Source: Psoroptes ovis (Eukaryota; Arthropoda; Arachnida; Sarcoptiformes; Psoroptidae). Taken from it: a DNA stretch of 64,000 nucleotides. Position numbers and translations under genes: made by a program. Shown here piece by piece: positions 13,970 through 27,500 of the stretch. The stretch is from positions 312,501-376,500 of the forward strand of contig PQWQ01000010.1 of NCBI GenBank assembly GCA_002943765.1. The letters run 5' to 3'. The notes below the pieces were generated by a model that made no database searches, was not told where the DNA came from, and was given only the letters and a program-made list of their open reading frames with translations. Each line of letters starts with the position of its first letter. Position 1 is the first letter of the stretch.

Positions 13970-14110
13970 GAAAACGGTGATAAACAAATGACCATTGACC
14001 AAGACTAATGATTCGATTCAACAGGTTGTAAGGTTAGTAAGATTTCTTAGCCAAACCAATTTAATTCGACCAAATGAGCCTCCTACAGTGGATTATTGAA
14101 AAACGAAATA

Positions 14111-14191
14111 TAAGGCTGTCCGAGAAGTTCATTCGGCTTAATCCGATAGAGTTGCTCATTCAAATCGGCCAGAACTTTCCGGACAGCCTAA
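14111..14191 (-). mobile_element. mariner-type MITE, copy 4
   Basis: Begins TAAGGCTGTCCGAGAAGTTC and ends CTTTCCGGACAGCCTAA, flanked by TA on both sides. Interior is the family sequence in reverse orientation (GAGTTGCTCATTCAAATCGG). Confidence 0.85.
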
Positions 14192-14538
14192 TACATGAAA
14201 TGATTCATAAATTTTCAATTGTCTTTTGAGTGAAAATTAATTGATTTGTTACTGTTATTTTCACTGAAATTTTTTAATTAAAAAATATGAAATTACCTCG
14301 AAACTCAGGTGATTCATCATATTTTTTTCCAAATTCAATCATCGATTGTGACAAATCGATTGTTGTGTACCTACCTAGCTACCCACCACTGTGTATATTC
14401 GAGGGTTTATTGAATTAATTAATAATTTTTTTTCCATTTTTTTGATGATGATCATGAGAATAATTGATCAAATGATCATTGAACATTTATCGATATTTGG
14501 TTTTGTGGCCCACAACTCAATTTCGATTCATATTTGTG

Positions 14539-14558
14539 GTGTGTGTGTGTGTGTGTGG
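14539..14558. repeat. (GT)n microsatellite
   Basis: Uninterrupted GT run of about 20 bp. Similar GT/CA runs occur at about 22383-22397 and 40034-40052. Confidence 0.8.
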
Positions 14559-15332
14559 GGCCTGTACAAGTATTCGAATCGAGACCTCGAATGAAATTCA
14601 CATGAAATTCCATTGAAAATTGTCCATCATGTGTGCATCATCAGTGGATGGTTTTGAAAAACTTTAAAATTTTGACCCATATCATTTCAATTTTTTTTTG
14701 AAATTCAGTAAATTTTGAAGCCATTAATCAAATCGATCAAACCCTTTTCAAAAATAAGTGGTGAAACTCTTTGTTCACTGCTGATCGAATGATTGAAAAT
14801 AAATTTTGTTATCACGCGATCAGAGGTATTTGGTTTGTATTTGGTTAGTTCGATTGGCATAGCTTGTGTCTTAGAGTCTTGGTTGGTTAAAAGTCATAAT
14901 TCATTTTTCATTTGCTTTTGTTTTTTTTTCAAATAGTCTCATTAAAAATGAGACTATTGTTTTATATATGTCAAATAGACAATTTAATTAAGAGCAAAAA
15001 CATTTTTTTTTTTTTTTTTGAAAGGTTTTCAAAGGTTTCTCGTCTTCCAAAGGGTCATAGCATTTTTTTAAGGCTAAAAATTTTGATTTATGGTCTCGAA
15101 ACAACGAAAGACTTATGAGAGGTTCTGAAGATTGATCAAACTAAATTCGAATTTTCGAATCCAAGTCAAGAAAATCCAAGGGTTTTTCTTCGAATTTGAA
15201 TTTCATTCAACAAAAGTAACAAAGAAATGATAATTAAAAACCAACACTAAAATAAAAACTACCTGAATTTTTTTTTGCGTCGACTACCTGAATTGAAAAT
15301 TATCATCAAAAATTTCATATCATTGAAATGTA

Positions 15333-15414
15333 TTAGGTTGTCCGGAAAGTTTTGGCCGATTTTCATTAGCAACTCTATCGGATTAAGCGGAATGAACTTT
15401 TAGGACAACACTAA
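15333..15414 (+). mobile_element. mariner-type MITE, copy 5
   Basis: Near-consensus copy: TTAGGTTGTCCGGAAAGTTT at the left, GGACAACACTAA at the right, TA on both flanks. Confidence 0.9.
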
Positions 15415-16401
15415 TAAATTCAATGTAAATATCATTTGAATTTTAAATCAAAAAATAAAAAAAAAATGTCCAGGTTTTGAAATTCAAAATTACAAAATTA
15501 CAATATGTATGATCATACATCAAATACTTGTTATACAATAATACAATACACTTTTGAATCTATTTTTCATCATCATCATATAATCATTCAACCATACCCT
15601 AAAATGCCCATAAAGTATAAGGTTATGTCATATATTGTTGTTGTTACATTGATAATCATGAGTATCATCATTATCATCGAATGCTATTCATTATTATTTT
15701 AATGTGAATGATGAAATTAAATTATTATTACACTTGACACATAGAAACACATGAATCTATGGACAACAACAAGTGAAATTCAGTGAAATTAAAGTGAAAT
15801 CGAAACAAATAAATCAAAAGTTGCGCTCGAAAATGCTTCGAAAGTCATAGAAATGAATGAGGGTAATACCTTTTGCAAATCAATTATTTTCAATTATTAC
15901 ATATTCATCTTTGATTCAGTCCAATTCAATTCAATTCAATTCGATCGAATTCGAATGGAATCGTAACATCTTCGGAAACCACCCAGATTGTCGGAATGCT
16001 TCAGAGGTCATCAATTTCTAAAATTTCAAACAATGTGAATTAATGATACGAAACTTTCAATTTGAAATTGAAAGTTATTTTCAAATTTTCTCAATTTTAA
16101 ATTGAATGAATGCGCCGGACACATCAATTGATAGGCGGAGGTGTCATTTTTTTTCAGTGAAACAAATAAATAAATAAATTGATCATTAAATATACACGTG
16201 TACCAACATACATGGTGGCTTCATATTCACGACAATTTTGGACAATTGGTCAGTGAATCATTGAATGATTGACACATGACATGCAACAATTGAAAAGTCT
16301 CGAAAACATGAACATTAAACATATACAAGTTATACACAGACACACAAATTTGAAATAATTTTCTTCAAAGAAAATTATTGATGAAAATTTATCACTGAAT
16401 A

Positions 16402-16481
16402 TTAGATTGTCCGAAAAGTTTTGGCCAATTTTCATGAACAACTTTATTGAATAAGCGAAATAAACTTTTCAGACAATCTAA
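16402..16481 (+). mobile_element. mariner-type MITE, copy 6
   Basis: TTAGATTGTCCGAAAAGTTT at the left and CTTTTCAGACAATCTAA at the right, flanked by TA. The termini are nearly perfect inverted repeats with matched substitutions at both ends. Confidence 0.88.
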
Positions 16482-17074
16482 TATATTTTGAAATTCTCAA
16501 AGACCACACACAAAGGTTTTTGGATCATTTGGATGATCAATAATTATCATATGGTATTGCTGTATGACATTTATTTTGAAAATTTCAAAATTTGATATCT
16601 TAACTTGTTACCAGTTATCAATAAGTGAGCCAGTTGTAACTGGTCATTTGGGTAAAATGCATTTACAGCAGTCAAAAGTGATAATCTCAATCCTTTTACT
16701 TAATAATCAATAATAACATTACAACCAATCAAACAACCGAAATTGATATTATAATTATGAACAAGACAAATTTTCGGGGAAATTTTCATGTTTATTTTGA
16801 TAAGAAAATGACATGTTTATGCCAGTTTGACTAGTCATGATCATCATCATCGATTTATATCAATTTGTGAAATTTCAAAATTTACATTTCATTTGAATAT
16901 CTTTGTTGGAAATGATCACACAAATACTTGTAAAACCACAAGCAATTCACAAGTACAAACAAGCAGCAATTATGATTCGACAAATTTGTCGAAAATCGAA
17001 AGGTACAAACCTTTGATACTCATAATAATAACAAGTACCAAATAAATTATTGGTTGATAAACTTTAGAAATGTA

Positions 17075-17156
17075 TTAGGTTGTCCGTAAAGTTTTGGCCG
17101 ATTTTCATGAACCAAGATTCCAAGATTAAGCAGAATGAACTTTTCGGACAATCTAA
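17075..17156 (+). mobile_element. mariner-type MITE, copy 7
   Basis: TTAGGTTGTCCGTAAAGTTT at the left and CTTTTCGGACAATCTAA at the right with TA flanks. The interior has a small change (ACCAAGATTCCAAGATTAAG). Confidence 0.88.
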
Positions 17157-18485
17157 TATTTTCATTTTTTTTGTGAAAACAAATTATTTTAAAAAATGAA
17201 AATTCATGGGGTGAACTTTCAATTTCATTTTCCACATTCGAAAATCAGCTCATTCGATGACCATGGTGGTCATCGATGGTCATCGATTTGCTGTTCTCTG
17301 GTCGTTACGATGATAACTCGAAAACCAATCATCAAAATCGATCCAATTTTAGGGGGTCGACAAATTTGACCATAATCAAATGATGATTAGTCAAAATAAG
17401 CGAAAACATTCATTGAAATCGAATGAAATCGAAATCAAAATTGAAAGTGACGAAGCAAAATTTTCAAATCATCGAAATTCGATTTTTGATTGATCACTTG
17501 TAACGTTTATGTTAAGGATGATCGGGTAAATCATTCATTTAATAATAATAATAATGATAATCGAAATACACACAGAGATTTACCTGCTGAGATGTATCAT
17601 TTGATTATCATTTGGTTAACTAAGGCTCAAGCGAACGGTTTCAAAGTTTCAATGATTTTGGGACTGGAAATCGAACGAAATTTAATGGAAATTCAATGAA
17701 ATTCAAAATTTTCAAGGTCCAAATTGAATTAACCAAAAATCAATGGGGAAAAACGAATGACATCTGCATAAAATTTCATTTGTTTCAATGAAAAAACTCA
17801 ATTCAACTGAATATTTCAAAAATTTGAGCTGAAATCTTATTAAAGCATCAATGGAATAAGATTATATGACATTTGTTTTCACGCTTATTCAATGGATTTA
17901 TTCGAAATTGTTTCCGTATATCGGAAAATTCACCTAAATGATGCTTCTCAGGTTTGACATCAATCAAATCATAATATTCGATTAATGCTTTGATGAAATA
18001 CAATTATATTTCAAGGCTAATGTCTAGACATTAATCATTCACAACCACTGATTGATTGTCAAGAGAAAATTGGATTAATACAATTATTACATCAATGATA
18101 TCATCATCAACGAAAATTGGTCATTACATTGTCATTAACTGTTGTCAATCAAATTATTATGAATAGTGATTGAAGCATCTCGAACAATCTTGAAAATAAT
18201 CAACCATGACAGTAATCACTCGAAAGGTATTGAAATATTGTTTGAAATTTTTATTATTATCTAATTAGACGATATAGACCAAACGAAAACATCAATTTTG
18301 AGGCAATTTCTCAGAGTGTTTCCATCGTCTATCATTTACCAGCATTCGACAAGTGTCAATGGACAATTTGAATGGGAAAAATGTTTCCGAAATTATTTTC
18401 ATCAATTTAATTCAAAATTTGAATTAAATTGAAGTGAATTCAATTCAATACATTGATGATGATAATTTGATTTGAATTTTAAATA

Positions 18486-18567
18486 TTAGGTTGCCCGAAA
18501 AGTTTTGGCGGATTTTCATGAGCAACTCTATCGGATCAAGCGGAATGAACTTTTGGGACTCGCCTAA
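18486..18567 (+). mobile_element. mariner-type MITE, copy 8
   Basis: TTAGGTTGCCCGAAAAGTTT at the left and TTTGGGACTCGCCTAA at the right, TA on both sides. It is the copy nearest the atonal-type gene, about 0.8 kb upstream of its start codon. Confidence 0.88.
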
Positions 18568-19110
18568 TACAACCGAAGAAATTATTTTGAAAATTTCAAA
18601 ACCGCCTACCATCTCCAATTTTCTTATGATGGTTGCTACACATATTACCATTATCAAATTCTTACTTTTAGTGATACCTGTTTCGAATGAATGATCACAC
18701 ATACTTGTAAACATTCGAAAAACCCTGCTTTCAAAAAATACACTCATCGATATATTAACAAGTCAAAAATGAACAAATCGAAACGGCGGAACCGAAAAAC
18801 GTATACATACATAGATCGGGAATAACACCCCCTCGTGTAAAGCAGCACGCTTAAGCATACCATTGATGGATGTAGTTATTCAGATGTAAAAACCCCTCAC
18901 CAGAAACATTGAAATTTTGTTTGTTCGTTGTTTGGATTGTTGTCAGTTGTCTGACATTCAAAAACAGACAGGTAAAAAAAAGCAGCTAATTGAATGGAAT
19001 GAAGAGAACAGTTCTTAAATGGCTTTGGACCAGCATTCAGCAGCAGCATTCAATCATTCAACGTGAACACGTTCAAACATTGACCATTTTGGCATTCATT
19101 GTTGATTCAC

Positions 19111-19118
19111 ATATAAAA
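19111..19118 (+). promoter_or_regulatory. TATA-like box of the atonal-type gene
   Basis: ATATAAAA lies about 140 bp before the first ATG of the bHLH frame. A start of transcription some 30 bp downstream would give a short 5' UTR. This is a sequence match only. Confidence 0.4.
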
Positions 19119-19258
19119 ACATTGAAAATCTTTTGAAAAAATTTTCAAAAATTCAAAACATTCGAAAAACGAATCGATTCGAAATTCAATTCGAAATCAA
19201 TATAACAAAATTCAAAGTGCCAAAAAACGACATCGATAATTTCAAATCACCACAAACA

Positions 19259-20158
19259 ATGTGGATTTATCAAATGGAAACGAAACAAAATTTCAATATG
19301 ATTAACATTAATAATGATTATCATCATCATGATCATCATTCACATCAAAACCAATCATCGATATCATCATTTGACCATCATCATCATCCATATCTACAAC
19401 ACTATGATCAATATGATTATCAATTGCCTTCGATATATTCATCGCCTGAAGTATCATCACCATCCACGATATTTTATAACCAAAATCATTCACCAATATC
19501 TTCGGCAATCACCAACAATAATCAATATATGGAATTATCAAACGATTCATCATCAATGATCGCTCCAATGACGCCCATAGATCATCAAAAACGAATAGAA
19601 CCAATGATCGATGAAGTCGAACAACAAATTGAAAACAATAAATCAATCGAAAATCGGTACAAATCAAAGCGCCTGAATAAAACTGAAAGCAACAAATCAA
19701 CGAATCGAAAAAATTCAAATACAAATCAACGTAAAAATACAAGACAACAGCCACCGAAACAAGCACAACAGCCTCAATCAAATCAACAGCGTTCATCGGA
19801 AGCATCCGCAACATCGATGGTATCAAATTTGATATTGAAAAAACGTCGTATCGCCGCAAATGCACGTGAACGTCGACGAATGCATTCATTGAATACGGCA
19901 TTCGATCGTTTACGTCAAGTTGTACCATCAATTGGTGATGATCGAAAACTATCAAAATTTGAAACATTACAAATGGCCCAAAGTTATATTATGGCACTGA
20001 GCGATCTGTTAGATTGTGCACGTGCTGTCAATAATCAATTCGATGCCGAAGAACAAAATGATCATTGTTCAATTTCTACTTCGATAACAAGATCGCCATG
20101 TTCAGCGACAGCAGAAGCAACCAGAAAATCAATGGAAAATATAACACAGCTTATTTGA
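19259..20158 (+). CDS. ato: atonal-type proneural bHLH transcription factor, single exon
   Basis: Nuclear bHLH protein, 299 aa, expected to pair with a Daughterless/E protein and bind E-boxes to specify sense-organ precursors. The bHLH lies near the C-terminus (about residues 195-254): basic region RRIAANARERRRM, helix 1 SLNTAFDRLRQVVPSI, a normal short loop GDDRK, helix 2 LSKFETLQMAQSYIMALSDL. The ANARERRRM and KxETLQMAQ residues are typical of the Atonal family (Ato/Amos/Cato, vertebrate ATOH1/7). The N-terminal half is low-complexity, rich in His (HHHDHHSH), Ser and Asn. The frame is open further upstream to 19133 but only from a TTG, so the first ATG (19259) is taken as start; the TATA-like box at 19111 agrees. 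AATAAA at 20258 is a likely poly(A) signal. No intron is seen. The exact paralogue within the family is not certain. Confidence 0.9.
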   Translation: MWIYQMETKQNFNMININNDYHHHDHHSHQNQSSISSFDHHHHPYLQHYDQYDYQLPSIYSSPEVSSPSTIFYNQNHSPISSAITNNNQYMELSNDSSSMIAPMTPIDHQKRIEPMIDEVEQQIENNKSIENRYKSKRLNKTESNKSTNRKNSNTNQRKNTRQQPPKQAQQPQSNQQRSSEASATSMVSNLILKKRRIAANARERRRMHSLNTAFDRLRQVVPSIGDDRKLSKFETLQMAQSYIMALSDLLDCARAVNNQFDAEEQNDHCSISTSITRSPCSATAEATRKSMENITQLI

Positions 20159-20263
20159 TTCTTAAAAATCAAAATCTAATTCAATGGCATTCACTCATTC
20201 ATTAAATGTAAATTGTAGATAAATAACCTATTAAACTAATGTATAAAATTTTTTTGAAATAAA

Positions 20264-23200
20264 ATTCAATGAATCAATTGAACAAAATTGTTTGGATGTT
20301 TCATTTTTCGAAAAATTTTTTGATCTAATTTCACTTTGACCTTTTCGAGGCTTTAAGGCTATACGAATTGTTTTGTTTTTCTTTCAAAAAAAATATCATT
20401 ATTTGCCGTTGTTTATTCGATGATGAGAAGAATTCATCAATTTTCATTATTCGATTTTACAGTTCATTATTTAAAGCATTTAATTTTTTGACCAAACAAT
20501 TATGAAACAATTAAAAAGGAAAACAATTATTACAAATATACAAAGACCTTAGACCTAGAAATGTCAGTTTTTTGACACGTTCTTTTTTTTGAATTTTATT
20601 GTATTCACCGATATATATTGAAATACTGAAACAACGGTCAATTTTCAATCAATAATTTATCGATCATAGAACACAATAGATTGTTTTCAATCAAAAATCA
20701 CATAAAGATCAATCAATTAAATTTTTTTCGATTATAATAATTCAATGTTTGTTAATAATAATTCTATGAGATATATTTGGAAAAACTGAACAAAACATCA
20801 ATTTCTTTGAATTTTCTATTCATTAAATTATGGCCAATATTGACCTATTCACGTTGACCTTTGGTTGTAATAAAAAAACAAAATTTTCATTTTCATCTAC
20901 AGTCAAATGAATAAAACCCAAGACAAGTACATACTACCCATACATAGCTTCGATGACCATCTGATTTTCGAATTTCAAAATGAACATATAAATAAATGAA
21001 TACATTCGATAATAATGATAATAATAATAATAACTCAATCGTCAATTATCAATCTGATAATATCGATATTATTGTTATCATTAATATTATTATTATAATC
21101 ATTTTAGGGTCCACAGAAAAAAAAATCTACCTTGACATAAACACAAATCACATAAATCGCTCAAAAAAGTTATCAAAAGATTATTTGAACAAACACAGAA
21201 CACAGAAAAAAAAAATTCATTTGTCATTCACAAAAAATGCCTTTGATAAGTTTTCTTTGAGAAAATTTCTCAAAATCTTGGAAATCTTAGAAATCTTGAA
21301 TGTAACAATGATAACTTGATGAAAACTAACAAAAATAATGATCAATTTATCAGGCGAAATGTCAAATGTTTCAAATATTTTTCAATACACAATTCAATAC
21401 GATTCGAATACAATCGGATTCATTAATCAACACTTTCACTTTCTTCGGTTACACATTCGAAGATAAAAATAAGAAGGTAAGAATAAGATCCTCTTATCTT
21501 TAAAGATAAATTCTTTCATAGCAAAATATTTAAAAAAATACATTGAAAAACACCAGTGGCTGCTTTTCACAATTTACACAGCAAAAATTCACATATATTT
21601 CGCAATAGGAGATATTTTTTTTACAAATTATATTATTTGAGATATATTCATATTCAAATGATGACTAGACAATCGATGATTTTTTAAATGTTTGAATTTG
21701 AATTGATGATTTTTGGACAAATATACACATAAAAAAAATCGAACCTATTCGAATCGAACCAAAGATAATATGGTTATGACCATGTAAAAAATAGAAAAAA
21801 AAATTAAGACATCAAAATGACTTAAATTCAATAATAATGGTTTCATTCATTCATTGATTCACATTATCAGAATGACAAATCTTAGATCAAAGATTCAAAG
21901 ATTTTATTGTTTTGTTCTTATTATTTTTCAATTTTACTTTCGATTTGAGGCTCCCTGTCTTAAAAGTTTTACAAGATTCAGCTTGAATAAGAATCAATCA
22001 AATTGAAAATTAAGAAATTTTAAAATTTCTTAATTCTATTTGACATGATAACACAACATGAGGCCAAAGAAAGATGCGGCCACCATTTTGTATCATGAAA
22101 TTTTAAGGAAAATCAACGAATGATGTTCTTATGTGTTTGATGACCCCTTGTTTTAAAAAGGTGACATCTTTTTCAATAATAACAATAAAATTTGAATTGA
22201 AAACATTTAAATAAATGTCAATGAATGAAATGAATGAGGAATCAATTTAGAATGGCAAAGATCTACACGAATCATCATTCATATAATTACAAGAAATTAA
22301 GATAAATTAAATTCGATTCGAATGAATCGAGGTGATTTTTATGTCGGTGATAACACAGTCAAAAAACATCTTGCGATATCTCTGTGTGTGTGTGTGTACC
22401 TGCCATAGGGCTTTCAATTAAAATTTCAAACATTATTTTTAGCACTTAATTAATCATTGAATTTGTGGAAATTGTCTTAATTGGTTTTTGGTTTATTCAA
22501 TTGAATTTAAATTAATGAATTATTTCATTCTAATTTTTCAAAGATGACTAATGGCAATTTTGAAATTTTTTTGAATGATTATTTGCTTGATTTGTCTAAT
22601 CAAAATTATAAAAAGATATAAAAATCTATTTTAATCTATTTAGATTCATTTATTTATATGAATTTCGAAATTGCTGATAAATATTCGAATGATCATTTGA
22701 ATTGAATTAAATTGAATTAAAATTTTCATAAAATTTAAATAAAATTTGATAAGATATTATCTTGGTACATTTATATCTACACATTCGGTCAACTAATATC
22801 TAAACTAAATTGAATATCACATATCGATACATTGTCATTTTTCAATAGATATTTCAAGATGAATAAATTTGTTTCTTATCAAAAAATCGTATCAAAAATG
22901 TTCGTTTTTTTTTACGAATATTTTTTTCTCAAATTTAAATAAATGACAATCAAAAAATAAACAAAATAGATAAAAAAATATTTTTCATTATTTCAAAGAT
23001 AAGACTATAGATTGAATTGAATTACTGTACAACACTGTCAATGTTTATTTTGGATTTTGAAGGTCAACATAATTATAACAGCAATGATGATGATGACAAC
23101 AACAACAATAATAATAATAATGATCATCATCATAATTAAGTTATGGTAAATTTCAGCAGATATCTGAAAATAATGATGATAATAAAACATATACCTTCCA

Positions 23201-24554
23201 GTCTAGAAATTTTTGCTCGTAATTTTCAATTTCAAACATTCATTTATATTCAAATTATACGAGCAAAGAGAGTAGATAATATCAAAATAAACCAAGGCAA
23301 AATTCACAGATAGAACGAGATATTCTAAATGATTTTATAATGATAATGATGATGATGGTAGGGTAAATACCAAATATACCTCTCTGAGATAAGAGGTCGA
23401 TTGGTGGCAAGGGATAGGAGTTGATATTCACGAAATACTTCCGACATAAAATTAAAAATAGCTGGTCATATAATAACCATGATAATGAAAATATAATAAA
23501 AACGCACGTACCTGTTGATAGGTCAGTGAATGATATCAGCTGTAATTCGATCTTGTTTTCAATATCTTCAGGTTAAGAGGTTGTAACAAGCTTGTTGTTG
23601 CTGGACCATCGACACCTCATTAGCACTTTTTCGATCCATTTGATTGATAATTTTCAAATATTTCAATGAGGATCACGATTTACACATTTTCATAAAAATC
23701 AATCAACACATTTTTCAAGAAATGTCAATTTCGTGATGTAAAATATTCAAAAAAATTGTTTTTCTGTTGATAATTATTATTGACAGGAATTCAAAACAAA
23801 ACAATTTTTTTTCATCAATAATTTCATCAAATCTGATTGATTGATTGATCGATATATAGTCATGATTGATTGAAACGAAAGCAAAATACATACATACATT
23901 TGTTGTTATTATCATTATCATATATGAATAATGAGTACAGATAATAATAACAACAACATTTAGATTATGATGTCTGCATATTTGATGTTATTTTGGCCTC
24001 GATCATTTAGTTTATTCGTTGCTCATATTGTTCATTTCATAATTTTCGAAATATATCATAATGATCTTTGATTTGTTTTGGTTTTTGGCCCGAACATTTT
24101 TTTTATTTGATGTTTGTTTTGAGTTTTATGGGAATAATACAAATAACATTCAATCAACAAGCTTCAAAAATCATTTCAATTTCATACCTATTGATGGCTC
24201 AGTTCATTGTTTTGATTCCAATTAGATAACATTGACGATATAACACAATGCAACTCGTTGAAAATGGTTGTGATTTTCATTTTGCATTGATCAATGAATG
24301 TTTTTATTTTGTTTTTCAACACTTTCAAATTATAAAAATGAATCTTTTTTGCAAATTATTCAGCTGAATTGATGCAACAATCGTTAATTAATGTATTTCA
24401 AATCAAAGATTAATCTGAGTCAATTCGAAACAAACAAAGGAGCAAAAATTCTTTTGTTTAGAAAAATCGAAAAGACATCATTCATATACAACGAACGGAA
24501 ATTTTAACGTTTTCGATTTTTCGCTGAAACTTCGTTCGATTTTCGATTTAAATC
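20264..24554. other. intergenic region between atonal-type gene and RdRP
   Basis: About 4.3 kb without a recognisable protein. Contains a GT run (about 22383), ACA/ATA triplet runs near 23100 and AT-rich simple sequence. A minus-strand CAACAG/GTACGT donor-like site near 23519 with a less AT-rich block upstream of it (23520-23640) hints at a non-coding exon; see findings. Confidence 0.5.
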
Positions 24555-27500
24555 ATGGCTAATTTTAATGACAATTCGATTGATTTAACTAAACTGACCA
24601 TCAATGATTCAATTATAGATGATAAAAGTGTTAAAAGTTATGAAAATGAACCGATTGCTGATGCAAATGATGATGATGATCATCAGATTATTGTCAACGA
24701 AAGAGATGATATTGCAATTGATTGGGCGTTGAAAGATAATCATGTTAAAGATTATATTGTACCGATTACAATCACTGTTTTAAAATTACGTGATACCATT
24801 ATTAATGCAGCAATGTCTTTAAAAAATGATCATGATGACGAATTTCAAAGCATAAGAGAATTTCTGGATCAATATTTGATTAAATTGGCACAAATAAATT
24901 GTCAAGTCAAAGAAAATTCATATTATTGTGATGATTATTTGGCAAAGTAAGTAAATTCTATCAATTGTATCATAAGAATAATGATTTGAATTTGTACCCG
25001 AATTAGAATGAATATTGATTTTTATGTAGATACAAATTCACCAATTGAATCGATAATTTTCAATTTCATTAATAATTTTTGCCAATCAATGTATGGAAAG
25101 CCTAAAGAATTTCGTTTAATATTATCAATACCATATGATACATTGGCAGAATTATCGAATAAATTATTAATATCTGAAATCATCGATGATTATCATGCAC
25201 AATCAGTCATGTTTTCATTCGGTACCATTGTTAATTTATGCTATTATTTTAATCGTTATCAATTAAATTCTTGCGAATTCTCTATAAAATTTCGTAAAAA
25301 GTGTATTCAAATTTGTTTCAATCATTATTCAGATTAGTAAGTATTTATTCATGCCTAATACATTTTCCATTATTTTAAATGATTTTAATCCTTTCAATGT
25401 AGTTATCGAATCGAGATATCATTTCAAACAATACAGTATATATTTCTTGGAATTGGTCATGGTATATCAGAGACAAATGAATTATATATTGAATTAAATT
25501 CTCCTCCTTTTCTTAATGTATCGAGTCATTCAGCATGGAAACGTATCAGAAATTTAAATAAAAAAGATCCGTATTTAATCGGATACTCATGTGGTTATCG
25601 AATAATATTAAAAGATAGAGATATATTGCCCAATATCTTAAAATTGAGTCATTTTTGTAAGATAAATAATCGTAATTTTTCACTTTACATTGGTCGAATT
25701 AAGAATCAGCAAAGCTCACATGATGAAAATGATCAAATGAGAATGATGGAACTGTTTGAAATGATTGATCGAGCATTTTCAAATAATTTCAAACGTAATT
25801 ATGCATGTCGTGTATTATTCAAATCATATCGTATATTGGATCGTTTTCTATATCGAACAGGTTATTATGATGCTAAATATATGTACATATTCTTCGATAA
25901 AATCAAATCTATTAAATCAGATGAAATGTTCGAAGATTGTTTATTTGAATTGAATGCCCAATCAGACAATCATGTCATTGATCTGGTTTATTCGTTCGTA
26001 AATATTTATCGTAATAATTCAAATCGAGACAATAAACGTTCGAATAGGATCAGTAAACATGGCAATCAGAATTCGGACAGCGTACAGTATATCGTAATGC
26101 GTCGAGCTATTATGTCGCCAACACGTGTACAATTTTTCCGTCCAATCACATCATTACGTTCAAGATTTTCCAATACAGCAAATTTAGATTATTCATTACG
26201 TTTGACATTGGTCGAAGATAATAATCGACTATTGCATGCATCGAACTCGAATATTGATTTTATCAAACAAAATTTCATAACTGATCTTTTGAAAGGTATT
26301 GAAATAGGTGAACGTCGTTATGAATTTTTAGGATCATCATCGAGTCAAATGCGCGAAAATGGTGTTACATTGTATGCACCAGATGATCAAAATCGTTCAG
26401 CTGCATTTATACGAAAAATGATTGGAAATTTATCCGAATACAAACGAAAAGTATCGAAATATATTGCACGTTTCGGACTGGTATTTTCGCAAGCACTCTA
26501 TTACTATCGTTTAGATGATACGGTTGCAATATATAATACTCAAGATATTAAAAACAATGATTACATCTTTTCCGATGGTTGTGGAATTATTGCAGCTGAT
26601 TTGGCTAAAAAAATAATAGAATCAATTCAAGTGCCCAACAATTACTCACCATCAGCATTTCAAATACGTCATGGTGGCTATAAAGGCATGTTAGTATCAT
26701 ATGATTTGTATGCACATAAAAATATGATTCTATTCCGTGATTCGATGCATAAATTTGAATCAAATGATGACAATATAGGAATATTGAAATATTCAGCACC
26801 AAGACCAGTATATTTCAATAGGCCATTGCTACAAATACTGTACGAAAAAAAAGTATCGACCACAATTTTCAATAAAATTTTACAAGAATCAACCGAATCA
26901 TTATCAAAATCATTAATGTTTGATCAGAATGCATACGAATTGGTGCAATTATATCCACAAAGTAATCTTAATTATAGAAAACTAAACAATGCAGGATTCA
27001 GCTTTCTTACCGAGCCATTTCTTCGTCGAATATTGAATCATCTACTAAATTATCGTCTTTGTGAATTGAAATGTAAAGCAAGAATTAAAATCAATCCATC
27101 TTATGGTCGTATTGCATTCGGTGTGATCGATGAAACAGGCATTTTAGAGTATGGTCAAATATTTTTTCAATATTCAAAAATGGATGAAGATGGATTTCCA
27201 ACAAAAGAAAAAGTAATACTTGATAATCAAGAGGTAATGGTCACTAAATTTCCATGTGTATCACTTGGCGATGTTCGAAAATTTCGTGCCGTTAACATTG
27301 AACGTCTAAACCATATTGTCGATTGCTTAGTATTTCCAGCCAAAGGTGAACGACCACATTCAGATGAGATGGCCGGTTCAGATCTCGATGGTGATGAATA
27401 TGCCATCTTTTGGGACACGAACTTGATGTTCCCTGGTCAAAATCATCCACCTATGAATTTTCCTGCCCAACAATCGCCAGATTCAGAAAAAGAAATTAGT

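Larger units (their letters stand above)
4737..19110. other. 14-kb gene-free region upstream of the atonal-type gene
   Basis: I see no coding exon here: open frames are short, low-complexity or lie across MITEs. The region holds eight MITE copies, simple AATTC runs, CA/GT tracts, two strong hairpins and a palindrome-bearing repeat copy, all listed separately. Such a long empty stretch contrasts with the compact 42-64 kb half. Since it abuts a proneural bHLH gene it could hold its enhancers; that is inference from position only. Confidence 0.5.

Noticed and set aside
16250..18747. Frames carrying MKIGQNFSDNL-like strings (16250, 17047, 18445; also 34428 and 40999)
   Set aside because: The shared peptide is just the translation of the MITE; not a protein family.
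19133..19258. Extension of the atonal-type frame upstream
   Set aside because: It begins with TTG, not ATG, and lies between a TATA-like box and the first ATG; treated as 5' UTR.
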